Assembly: GCA_937925595.1 (NCBI GenBank)
Contig: CALALQ010000068.1
Location: forward strand, 1-34,326
DNA from: an uncultured Demequina sp.
GTDB lineage: Bacteria; Actinomycetota; Actinomycetes; Actinomycetales; Demequinaceae
Direction: 5' to 3'
Length of the DNA: 34,326 nucleotides
In this document: positions 8,679 through 16,006 of the stretch, piece by piece
Numbering within the stretch: position 1 is the stretch's first letter
How the letters are laid out: each line of letters starts with the position of its first letter
Notes under the pieces: generated by a model
Databases searched by the model: none
What the model was told of the DNA's origin: nothing
The model's input: only the letters and a program-made list of their open reading frames with translations
Made by a program: the position numbers and the translations under genes

Positions 8679-10193
8679 TCAGGCGTAGGGATCGAAGCTC
8701 GACGGCTTTGGTGGTTGCGGCCGTCGGGCCGGGGCCGGCGGTTGGTGCACCTCAGCAGCGGATTCGCTCGAGGCGTCCGGTTTGGGGGCCGCTTCCGCCG
8801 CCTCGGCGGTGGGCCGGTAGTCCAGGGGCAGGTCCCTGGCCGGGTCCGTCTCAGACACCCGGACAGCAGGAGCGGCAGCGGGTTCCACGACCGGGGCCGG
8901 GGGCGGCTCAGCTGCGGGAACCGACTCGGGAGCCGGGGCCGGCTGGGGCGCTACGAAGCTCGGAACGTCCGCCGCGAACGTCGGCGGAGCCGGTTCCGGG
9001 GCGATCGCCGGAGCCGGTACCCCCTGCTGCCGGAGTCCGGCCTGCCGCTCGACGATGGCCTCGGCCAGCGCATCGGTCACCATCGCCGCGACATTCGTCC
9101 ACGCGATGATCGAACTCTGCGACAACGCCTCGAGCGTGATCCGCTCACCGGTGGCGAAGACCGGCTCGAACGGGACCCGAACGTAGGTCTGCACACCGAG
9201 AGAGTCGAACTCGTCGACAATCGCAGTTTCGAGGTTCGGATCGGACCCCGGCGTCGCGCACAGCAGCACGATCGCAGAGCGCACCAGATGCTCGAACCCC
9301 CGCTTACGGAGGCCGTCGAGCATCGCGTAGGCGTGCTGCGCCATGTCCCGGCGCATCGGCAGCGGCACCACCAGCACGTCGGCGTGGCGCACCGCCCACT
9401 GCCATGCCCCGGCCTGCGGAGTGGTGGCTGTGTCGATAATCAGCAGGTCGCGATGGCGACGAAGCACCGCGCCCAACGCCGCGCACTCGTCCTCGCCGAG
9501 CATGTCGTCGTAGGAAGAATCGGTGTCTCCGGCCAGGATCTCGTCGTGGGTGGGCTGGAGCCGCAGATACGCCGCCAGCTCCCCCGCCTCGACGTCGGCC
9601 GACATCAGCCGCGATGCGTTGTCGAGGACATCCCACACCGTGCGTTCGATGGGTGCGGTGCGCGCTGCGCGAATGCCGAGGGTGCCGCCGGCCTCGCTCA
9701 TATCCACCGCCACGACCCCGCGGCCGCGATGCTTACCGAGCATCGCTGCCAGCGCGATCGACGTCGGAGTTTTGCCGGCTCCGCCCTTGGTGTTGACCAC
9801 AGCGACCGTGCCCGAACCCGGCAGCGTTCGCTGGATCGCTTCGACCGCCGCCCGGTGGCCGGTCTCTGCCGATGCCGCCTTCGGGGCCAGTTTCGTTCCC
9901 AGAGCTGCATTGATCCGACCCCGCCAACCCCACTGAGCAGGCTGGGAAAGTGCCGGTGAGGCGGCCTCGTCGAACAGTGCGCCGTGCCCGGTGGACGGCA
10001 TTGCTGTCGGCGCGATCGGCTCGTCGACGGCCGCGAGAGCAGCTACTCCGACCCCGTACGGATCGGCGATGTCCTCGGCTACAGGCTCGGGAGCCGGGGC
10101 CGGTTCGGGTTCGACAGCGGGACGGTTCGGGCGTAGCCGCAGCCGACGCGGGTCGATGGTCGGTTCGTGGTTGTAGTCAGCGATGTCAGCCAT
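8679..10193 (-). CDS. MinD/ParA-like ATPase with proline-rich arms
   Basis: This 504-residue protein has three parts: a Pro/Ala/Glu-rich N-terminal arm of about 85 residues, a SIMIBI-class ATPase core (about 125-370) and a Pro/Ala-rich C-terminal tail of about 110 residues ending SSFDPYA. The deviant Walker A is KGGAGKT (136-142), followed by Pro where ParA/MinD proteins usually have Thr or Ser. A' is VVAVDMSEAGGTLG and Walker B is DLLIID (249-254). The family forms ATP-dependent dimers that position cargo on membranes or DNA. Actinobacterial relatives with Pro-rich extensions accompany secretion systems (the EspI type in ESX loci). Its place between a lipoprotein and a VirB2-like gene argues for a role in the transfer machine rather than plasmid partition. 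I chose the ATG at 10193 because GAGGTGA lies five bases upstream. A GTG at 10202 has no such site. Confidence 0.85.
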   Translation of the reverse strand: MADIADYNHEPTIDPRRLRLRPNRPAVEPEPAPAPEPVAEDIADPYGVGVAALAAVDEPIAPTAMPSTGHGALFDEAASPALSQPAQWGWRGRINAALGTKLAPKAASAETGHRAAVEAIQRTLPGSGTVAVVNTKGGAGKTPTSIALAAMLGKHRGRGVVAVDMSEAGGTLGIRAARTAPIERTVWDVLDNASRLMSADVEAGELAAYLRLQPTHDEILAGDTDSSYDDMLGEDECAALGAVLRRHRDLLIIDTATTPQAGAWQWAVRHADVLVVPLPMRRDMAQHAYAMLDGLRKRGFEHLVRSAIVLLCATPGSDPNLETAIVDEFDSLGVQTYVRVPFEPVFATGERITLEALSQSSIIAWTNVAAMVTDALAEAIVERQAGLRQQGVPAPAIAPEPAPPTFAADVPSFVAPQPAPAPESVPAAEPPPAPVVEPAAAPAVRVSETDPARDLPLDYRPTAEAAEAAPKPDASSESAAEVHQPPAPARRPQPPKPSSFDPYA

Positions 10194-10203
10194 CACGCTC
10201 ACC

Positions 10204-10803
10204 TCACAGGGTGGTGACGGACGAAACGCGCCATCCGTCGCCGTTGTCGGTCAGCACCACGGCGACGTACTGCACGTCTGTGCCGATCTCGGTGCCGCTG
10301 GAATCGGTGACCGTGCTGGTCACCTCGTACATGCCGTGATACTTCGTCGCGGTATTGGCCTGTCCCTGGTTGGGGACCTCCACCGCCACGGCGGTGACCG
10401 TCGCGCCCTGCGACGCCCACTGTGCCCACTCACCGCTGGCCTTGACCGGGATCTGCACATCGGCGCGGACCTGCGCGTCGAGTTCGCCGGTCAGCACGCC
10501 CAGATCGGCGGCCCGCACCGGCGCGTCGTTGCGATTGGTGTCGGTACGGGTGTCATAGGAGAACCAGGTCTCGACGACCGTGCGGCCGAGCTCGCCCGGA
10601 TCGGAGGTGTCCACACTCGGTGCCGCCGGAGCGGGGGTGGACTGCTCGGTGGGTGCAGCCGGTTCGGTGGGAGGCCATGCCTCCGTCGACGACGGTTGTG
10701 CCGACGAGTTCGTAGTGCTCTGGTCCTGGTCGGTCTCGGAGCTGCATCCGGCCACCGTTAGGGCTCCGGCGAGGACACCGATCAGTGCCAGTCGGCGGAT
10801 CAT
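10204..10803 (-). CDS. Conjugation-associated lipoprotein
   Basis: This 199-residue protein begins MIRRLALIGVLAGALTVAGC, a lipoprotein signal with lipobox VAGC and lipidated Cys20. A Ser/Thr/Pro-rich linker follows to about residue 65, then a compact domain (ELGRTVVETWFSYDTRTDTN ... YVAVVLTDNGDGWRVSSVTTL). The domain's helix-then-strand order and Trp near the end resemble NTF2/VirB8-like folds, so it may be a second scaffold subunit anchored on the outer face of the membrane. That is inference. The ATG at 10803 overlaps the upstream TGA by four bases, and a longer frame upstream is rejected because the signal peptide starts at this ATG. Confidence 0.8.
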   Translation of the reverse strand: MIRRLALIGVLAGALTVAGCSSETDQDQSTTNSSAQPSSTEAWPPTEPAAPTEQSTPAPAAPSVDTSDPGELGRTVVETWFSYDTRTDTNRNDAPVRAADLGVLTGELDAQVRADVQIPVKASGEWAQWASQGATVTAVAVEVPNQGQANTATKYHGMYEVTSTVTDSSGTEIGTDVQYVAVVLTDNGDGWRVSSVTTL

Positions 10804-11444
10804 TCGGTCACCACCAGATCCGACAGGCGGATCGCCCGCCATTCGCCGTAGCCCGGTTCGAGGCACCACTGCTCGGCCGGATTGCCGGTCGGGACCACCT
10901 CGAGATCGAGGATGACCTGCTTTTTTGCCGCGAGATCGGCCAGTTTCACCCCGTCGATGCGTTCACTGCTCACCCGCAGACGCAACCGAACCGCCTCGAC
11001 CTCGAGGTGGTCGCGGACTTTCGCAGCGAGGAACACGGCTTTACCGGCGCTGGCCTCATCCGCCGAGTCCTGATCGCCGGGCCGGAAGATCCGATCATCC
11101 TTGTGGAACGATCCGTACCAGGCGACATCGCTGGTGTCGGCATCGCCGACGACGGCGAACGAGCCACGTTCGTCGCCGGCCGAGGCCAAGGACACCACCG
11201 GAGCCGATGCGGCGGCCGCGGCCAGCTTTTCGGCCCGTTCACGCTGCTCGCGTTCTCGCAGGGCGTCGTAGTCCACATCGAACTGCTTGTAGAGCTCGCG
11301 CTTGATCTTCGGCCACTGGGTGCGCGTCATCAGGTTGTTCTCCGCAGCCCAAGCCCGCAGGTCCGAGGCCGTCATCGCCTGGACTGTCCGGGTCGATCCG
11401 AGGGTGCGGACGGCCGACTCCGCCTTGTCCCACTCTTCGCTCAC
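10800..11444 (-). CDS. Conserved-looking soluble protein of transfer operon
   Basis: I do not recognise this 214-residue protein. It has no signal peptide or membrane segment. The first 85 residues are helical and charged (DLRAWAAENNLMTRTQWPKI, then REREQRERAEKLAAAAASAP, a short coiled-coil-like stretch). The remainder is mixed and contains many acidic and hydrophobic residues (KQVILDLEVVPTGNPAEQWC near the end). The N-terminal RTLGSTRTVQAMTASDLRAW segment could be a small helix-turn-helix, but this is weak. The start is a GTG at 11444 with AAGGAAA about eleven bases upstream. It overlaps the lipoprotein gene and is separated from the peptidoglycan hydrolase by 66 bases, so it may head a sub-operon for the core secretion genes. 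Confidence 0.7.
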   Translation of the reverse strand: MSEEWDKAESAVRTLGSTRTVQAMTASDLRAWAAENNLMTRTQWPKIKRELYKQFDVDYDALREREQRERAEKLAAAAASAPVVSLASAGDERGSFAVVGDADTSDVAWYGSFHKDDRIFRPGDQDSADEASAGKAVFLAAKVRDHLEVEAVRLRLRVSSERIDGVKLADLAAKKQVILDLEVVPTGNPAEQWCLEPGYGEWRAIRLSDLVVTE

Positions 11445-11510
11445 GGTGTGATGTTTCCTTCCTGGTGTGTCATCGTTTCCGATGTTCTGGCGTATGAAAT
11501 ACGTTGTGGA
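11445..11510 (-). promoter_or_regulatory. Intergenic spacer with CGTAT-GAA-ATACG palindrome
   Basis: This 66-base gap separates the peptidoglycan hydrolase from the rest of the operon and is less GC-rich than its surroundings. It contains a perfect 5-bp inverted repeat, CGTAT and ATACG around GAA, at 11491-11503. A TTGATC that could act as a -35 box on the minus strand lies just upstream, but I find no convincing -10 at the right spacing. It may be an internal promoter or operator; the support is weak. Confidence 0.25.
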
Positions 11511-13115
11511 TCAATGAAATCGGATGGCTCTAACATGTTTCGGGGGCGTCCATTCGGTGATCCGGACCTTCTCTCCGGACTGGGGTGCTTCGACAACTTT
11601 GTTGTCCCCCATCCAGATCCACACGTGGCCGGGGTAGGGCTGCACGATGTCTCCGGGTTGCAAGTCCGTCGCCTCGGTTACAGGCGTCCCTCGAGGATCG
11701 TTGACCTGAGCGGAGTCCTGGTGTGGCAGAACGATTCTTCCGTCCGTCGCCTGCGCCACCGCGTACACGACCAGGCCCGAGCAGTCGAAGCCGACCTTGT
11801 TGTGGTCGCCGTGCTCATCGGCGACACCGCCATCGGCGATGCCGCGAGTCGGTCCGGTGGCATCCCCGCCGCCCCAGGCGTAATCGGTGCCCAGCCATCC
11901 AAGTGCTGCATCGACCACCCGCGAACCACTCACCGACGGCGGCCGAGGCTGGTCGACACCGGCGAAGTCAGCGCGGCCGGCCAGGATATTGCGGACGTAG
12001 CTCGTGGTCTCCGCGTTGCCGCACACCCCGCCGGAAGCGAGTGTGTTGCCCGGCCCGCAGTTGTAGGCCGAGAGCATCAACTCGGTGCCGTCACCTGAGA
12101 CTTTTCCCTCGCGGAGCCACTGCTGCGTCTGCTCCCACATCTGGCAGTCGTAGGCGGCCATCGCCATCACCGAATCACCGATGGAATTCACGTCGGCCAC
12201 GCCGTCACCGTCGTAGTCCTGGCCGATCGAGGCCCAGGTTGCGGGCATGAACTGCCCCGGCCCGCGTGCCCCCGCCGGAGACACCGGCGAGGAGGGACCG
12301 TAGCGGAACTGGTTCTCGGCGTAGAGCTGGGAGGCCAGCAAGGGAGCGTCGATCGCCTCGCAGGTCTGAGCCGCCTTGACGATCCACTCCCGGAACTCCT
12401 CGGGGACCGATCCCGGCGCGAGGGAGCGTCCGCCGGGGCGCGTCAGGCCGGTGCAACCGGCACCGAGCGGAGTCTCGGCCGCGACCAGCTGCACATTCGG
12501 CGAGGTCGGACGCTGTTGCGGGGCGTCGAGTTCAGACGCATCGGCCAGCCACAGCATCGGGTCGATCGGAGATCCGCCGTCGAGTCGGCCCCCGGGCCAG
12601 ACCTCGAAATGCAGGTGCGGTCCGGTCGAACCTCCGGCGTTGCCGACCAGGCCGATCAGATCCCCGGCGCGCACCTCGTCACCGACGGAGACGAGAACAC
12701 CGTCCGGGAACATGTGCCCGTAGACCGTCGAGATGGTCGACCCGTCCGCGGTGGCCGAGTCGACGATGATCCAGTTGTCGAAACCGTTCTCATCGCTCGC
12801 GCCGGAATCTCCTGCTGCAACAACGATTCCGTCGATCGGTGCATAGAAGGGCGTACCGACCGGCGCCGCCAGGTCGATGCCGTTGTGCGAGGTACCCCAG
12901 CGCGGGCCGAAACCGGAGGTGAACGTGTAGGTGCCGGTGACCATCGGCTGCACCTTCTTGCCGGTGGCAGCACGCAGGCTGTTCGGTGACCGGGACGGTC
13001 CCTGCGTCGGCAGGCAGTTGTCCGGATCGGGATTGTCGCTGCCGCACATCACCAGCGCACCCATCAGGGCCACGACGCTGGCTGCCAGCGTAATTTTCGT
13101 CGTCGAAGAAGCCAC
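11511..13115 (-). CDS. Three-domain peptidoglycan hydrolase (VirB1-like)
   Basis: This 534-residue enzyme should open the cell wall for the transfer channel. A hydrophobic N-terminus (ITLAASVVALMGALVMC) anchors or exports it. The C-G after VM is only a poor lipobox. The M23 endopeptidase domain spans about 55-190, with zinc ligands H77 and D81 (HNGID) and H169, plus H134 and H167 (HLHFEVW). A lysozyme/SLT-like domain spans about 237-380, with probable catalytic E267 (LYAENQF) and the SPAGARGPGQFMPATW block. An NlpC/P60 domain spans about 395-534, with C445 (GFDCSG) and H497 (GHVWIWMGD). All three domains keep their key residues. The chosen start is a GTG at 13115 preceded by GGGGGTGAG; upstream residues look non-coding. 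In other systems these activities are often split over two proteins. Confidence 0.93.
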   Translation of the reverse strand: MASSTTKITLAASVVALMGALVMCGSDNPDPDNCLPTQGPSRSPNSLRAATGKKVQPMVTGTYTFTSGFGPRWGTSHNGIDLAAPVGTPFYAPIDGIVVAAGDSGASDENGFDNWIIVDSATADGSTISTVYGHMFPDGVLVSVGDEVRAGDLIGLVGNAGGSTGPHLHFEVWPGGRLDGGSPIDPMLWLADASELDAPQQRPTSPNVQLVAAETPLGAGCTGLTRPGGRSLAPGSVPEEFREWIVKAAQTCEAIDAPLLASQLYAENQFRYGPSSPVSPAGARGPGQFMPATWASIGQDYDGDGVADVNSIGDSVMAMAAYDCQMWEQTQQWLREGKVSGDGTELMLSAYNCGPGNTLASGGVCGNAETTSYVRNILAGRADFAGVDQPRPPSVSGSRVVDAALGWLGTDYAWGGGDATGPTRGIADGGVADEHGDHNKVGFDCSGLVVYAVAQATDGRIVLPHQDSAQVNDPRGTPVTEATDLQPGDIVQPYPGHVWIWMGDNKVVEAPQSGEKVRITEWTPPKHVRAIRFH

Positions 13116-13225
13116 GTTCTCACCCCCTTTGCATGAGTGCTTGTCGCTAGCCCGCCCAGGCCATGCACGTGAGTGACTTCGCATCCGGCCGCCCGAGGTC
13201 GGATGCCGCGTTAGTGGAAGGCTCC

Positions 13226-13262
13226 CGGTCCTGGCAGCGGCACCACCCGCTGACCAGGACCG
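13226..13262 (-). terminator. Strong hairpin between cutinase and hydrolase genes
   Basis: CGGTCCTGGCAGCGG (13226-13240) pairs with CCGCTG (13247-13252) and CCAGGACCG (13254-13262). This gives a 15-bp stem with one bulged A and a 6-base loop. It begins seven bases after the cutinase-like stop codon. There is no T-run on either strand, so it is either a T-less actinobacterial terminator or a processing/stability hairpin that sets relative expression of the two halves of the operon. The rest of the 13116-13269 gap holds no gene and no clear promoter. Confidence 0.6.
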
Positions 13263-13269
13263 ACCGGCG

Positions 13270-15249
13270 TCAGCCGATCGCCTTGGCGAAAACCTTCACC
13301 ATCGTGTCGATCGCGTTGTCCCTCCCATCCGGGGACCAGCTCGGATACGCAATGTGCGAATTCGAGGCGTAGAAACTCGCCGCGGTGAATCCTTCGGCCA
13401 CCAGCTGCCCCAGCTCGGCCGCACTGTCACTGCTCGCCAGCGTCATCACCGACTGGCCCAGGCCGGCCAGATCACTGTCCTGTGCCTGCACCGACATCAG
13501 CGAGCCGATCGGATCGCCCGGATCGTGCAGTTGATCGGGACTCATCTTCTGGCCCGGGGTGAGCACGCCGAGAGCCACCTGCGCCAGATCCACCGCCACC
13601 GGCATCAGCCGAGACAGCTCGAGCACGTTCCCGCTTTCGGCCACCGACCAGGCGATTTCCTGAATCTCACCGACATTGCGGGCCAAGCGGATCACATCGA
13701 CGTTGCCGAGCAGATCAAGCACCAGCGCGGCGATTGCGGCCGTGCCGGACGGGTCCGGAACCATCGCCACCAGCCGTGAGAGTGTCTTGAAATCCACCCC
13801 GGCAGCCATTTTCACCAGCGGAGAGAGCTGATTGTTCAGATCCCCCGCGACCGCGTGCGCCCCGTGCACATCGCCGGTGGCAATCTTGATCGGAAGCTGC
13901 TGCAACCCGGCCGCCACCGCCGGATAGTCGACCGAGGTCACGCCGGAGACGACGCCCAGCAGTTGATTGATGATCGTCGTCGGCTTGGCCACCGAAAGCA
14001 CCTGCGTTGCCGTCCGCAACTCCACCGGACCCGAGGCCGCCAACGGCGACAGACCCGCGACCAGCGCATCTGCCGACCCTGCCAGCGTCGACACATCGAC
14101 CGACTCCCCCGAGGCCCGTGACTTGAGCAAGGCCGTGCTCACCCCGGTCACCGCTTCGGCGGCCGACAACACTGCCGGGACATCGACCTGCTCGAGCAGG
14201 TTGAGCACGCCCGCCGTGGTCGCCTCCGGCGATCCCTCGGGAGCCGAGGTGAACGTCTCACGCGCGCCCGGATTGCTGTCGATCCACTGTCGCGCCTGGT
14301 CGACCGGCGTCAAAGTCTCCGACACCAGCCGCGCCTGCTGCGTCATGCGGGCGATGTTCGCCGCTGAGGTGGTCGACGTCGGACCAGCGGCATCGAGCGA
14401 AGACACCGACTCGGCCAGTTGCGAGGCTGCCCCGAACACCGCCGACAGATCCGCGTTGCGCCAGGTCCCCGGCGAGGACAGCTCATCGACCAGGGAGGAT
14501 TGCGCCACTGTCGACGTGCCGGTGATCGTCGGAGTCTGGGGTGATGCAGTCGAGGCGAGTTCGGCAGAGACATCGACCGCTCCCGGCGGATTGGCGATGA
14601 TCCGGCCCAGAGACGCCAGGAACGGCGTCGACTGACCATCGGTGTTGCAGTACGCATCGTCCGGGTGGCAGATGTCGAACACCTTGCCCGCGAGCTTGCC
14701 GAACCCTTCCGGGGCCGGCCCAGCGATGCCCTGACCGCTCAGGGGCGGGCCGATCAACGTTGCGCCCTCGGTGCCCCGCTTCGGATTAGCAAGCAGAATT
14801 ACCGCCTTGACCTGCTGCGGAGTGACGGGACCGAGACCGTGGCCGATGTTGACGGCCAGATCGTTGCCGATCTGCGCGCCCTGGCTGTACCCGGCGATGA
14901 GATACTTCGACGACGGGCACCGCTCCATCAACTCCGCTGCCGCTTTGTCGCCCCGCGACTTCGATTCGGCATAGGACGTGCCGTTGAAGAACGCCTCACC
15001 CGGATACGGCACGTACACCACGTCGAGGTTCTTGCCGAACCGTTGCTCGAGTGCGTCACCGACCGCCGCGAGCATGCCCGTCGGCACGGTCGGATCAGCA
15101 TGAGCGGACGTTTCCGTCGTGCCGGGAATCATCAGCGCGATCGTGCGCGCACACCCGTTCGTTTCCGCTGCATGAGCAACTGTCGGTGTGCTTACCGCGG
15201 CCGCGGTGGTTACTGCTGCCGCTGCCAGAGCGAGACTTGCTTTCCTCAT
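13270..15249 (-). CDS. Secreted cutinase-family protein with long helical tail
   Basis: This 659-residue protein has a signal peptide (MRKASLALAAAAVTTAAAVS, cleavage near AHAAE). A cutinase-like alpha/beta-hydrolase domain covers about 30-225. The nucleophile is S122 in GYSQG, C33 and C111 fit the first conserved disulfide, and C194/C201 frame the catalytic Asp region (CHPDDAYC). The catalytic His expected about 13 residues after the Asp is not visible. Residues 225-659 are an Ala/Leu/Val-rich, mostly helical region that I do not recognise. Cutinase-like proteins of mycolic-acid bacteria act on lipid esters of the envelope, so a gene inside a transfer operon suggests remodelling or binding of the mycomembrane during mating; that is inference. 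The ATG at 15249 overlaps the upstream TGA (ATGA). Confidence 0.85.
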   Translation of the reverse strand: MRKASLALAAAAVTTAAAVSTPTVAHAAETNGCARTIALMIPGTTETSAHADPTVPTGMLAAVGDALEQRFGKNLDVVYVPYPGEAFFNGTSYAESKSRGDKAAAELMERCPSSKYLIAGYSQGAQIGNDLAVNIGHGLGPVTPQQVKAVILLANPKRGTEGATLIGPPLSGQGIAGPAPEGFGKLAGKVFDICHPDDAYCNTDGQSTPFLASLGRIIANPPGAVDVSAELASTASPQTPTITGTSTVAQSSLVDELSSPGTWRNADLSAVFGAASQLAESVSSLDAAGPTSTTSAANIARMTQQARLVSETLTPVDQARQWIDSNPGARETFTSAPEGSPEATTAGVLNLLEQVDVPAVLSAAEAVTGVSTALLKSRASGESVDVSTLAGSADALVAGLSPLAASGPVELRTATQVLSVAKPTTIINQLLGVVSGVTSVDYPAVAAGLQQLPIKIATGDVHGAHAVAGDLNNQLSPLVKMAAGVDFKTLSRLVAMVPDPSGTAAIAALVLDLLGNVDVIRLARNVGEIQEIAWSVAESGNVLELSRLMPVAVDLAQVALGVLTPGQKMSPDQLHDPGDPIGSLMSVQAQDSDLAGLGQSVMTLASSDSAAELGQLVAEGFTAASFYASNSHIAYPSWSPDGRDNAIDTMVKVFAKAIG

Positions 15250-15980
15250 GACCCGACCTCTTCGATGGAGCGGATCATCACTCGGCCGTCCTCGGCCGTG
15301 GTCGTTGTGATGCGCTGTTTGAACTCGTTGCGCCGATCCGGGCGGACCTCGGTGATCTGCGCGCTGTAGGTGTTCGGCCCGATGGCCGTGACCTCGAGGC
15401 AGTGCGTGGTCCCCAGCGGCACGGTGTCGATGCCCTGCTGGATCATTGCCGCGTCGGGCAACGGCGCATCAGGGGCCATCAACTCCCGCACCGACTCACC
15501 CGAACGCAGCAGGTAATAGCGGTGTTCGAGCGCCGCGATCACCCCTTCGCCGGAGAGTTGGTCACCCTCGCCAGGTGAGCACGGATCATCTGCCGCTGCC
15601 GCGGTCGGCGCACCGGTTGCGGTGTCCGGGACCAGGCCACCGAAGTCCGTGTCGTCGTCACCGCCGCCGACGAGAGCGGTGATGCCCCAGCCGGCCAGTC
15701 CCACGACGGCCACGACCGCGAAGCCGAGACCGGCGTAGGTCAGTCCCTTCCCGACAGGGCGGCGCGTGGTCACCTGCGTGGTCGGGTGAGTGGCGCGGCG
15801 ACCGGCATCGGCCGCCGCGACCACTCGAGACGCCGACTCACGGGCGGATGCGGTTCTCCCGGAGGAAAAGCGCTCTTCGGCCGCCGGTACCGACACCGGC
15901 ACCGACTCCCGAACTATGCGGGTGCGAGGTGCGGTCGCATCGAGCACCCGAGGTGAGCCCGTTCGGTCGTTCCGCTTCAT
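15246..15980 (-). CDS. Single-pass membrane protein of transfer operon
   Basis: This 244-residue protein has a basic, disordered cytoplasmic N-terminus of about 77 residues, one membrane helix (about 78-105, GLTYAGLGFAVVAVVGLAGW) and an acidic linker (GGGDDDTDFGG). An outer domain of about 115 residues follows with two Cys (DDPCSPGE and THCLEV) that may form a disulfide. The domain begins with a helix, VIAALEHRYYLLRSG, and ends in strands, an NTF2-like order also seen in VirB8-type proteins. I do not assign it a function. Its stop overlaps the cutinase-like start by four bases, so the two are probably made together and may interact at the cell surface. Confidence 0.8.
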   Translation of the reverse strand: MKRNDRTGSPRVLDATAPRTRIVRESVPVSVPAAEERFSSGRTASARESASRVVAAADAGRRATHPTTQVTTRRPVGKGLTYAGLGFAVVAVVGLAGWGITALVGGGDDDTDFGGLVPDTATGAPTAAAADDPCSPGEGDQLSGEGVIAALEHRYYLLRSGESVRELMAPDAPLPDAAMIQQGIDTVPLGTTHCLEVTAIGPNTYSAQITEVRPDRRNEFKQRITTTTAEDGRVMIRSIEEVGS

Positions 15981-16006
15981 CGGTTCGTCTCCCTCTTCGA
16001 CTGGAC

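Noticed and set aside
8679..10193. Plasmid partition ParA paired with the ParB-like genes
   Set aside because: It is over 12 kb away, in the secretion operon, and carries secretion-type Pro-rich arms, so partition is the less likely role.
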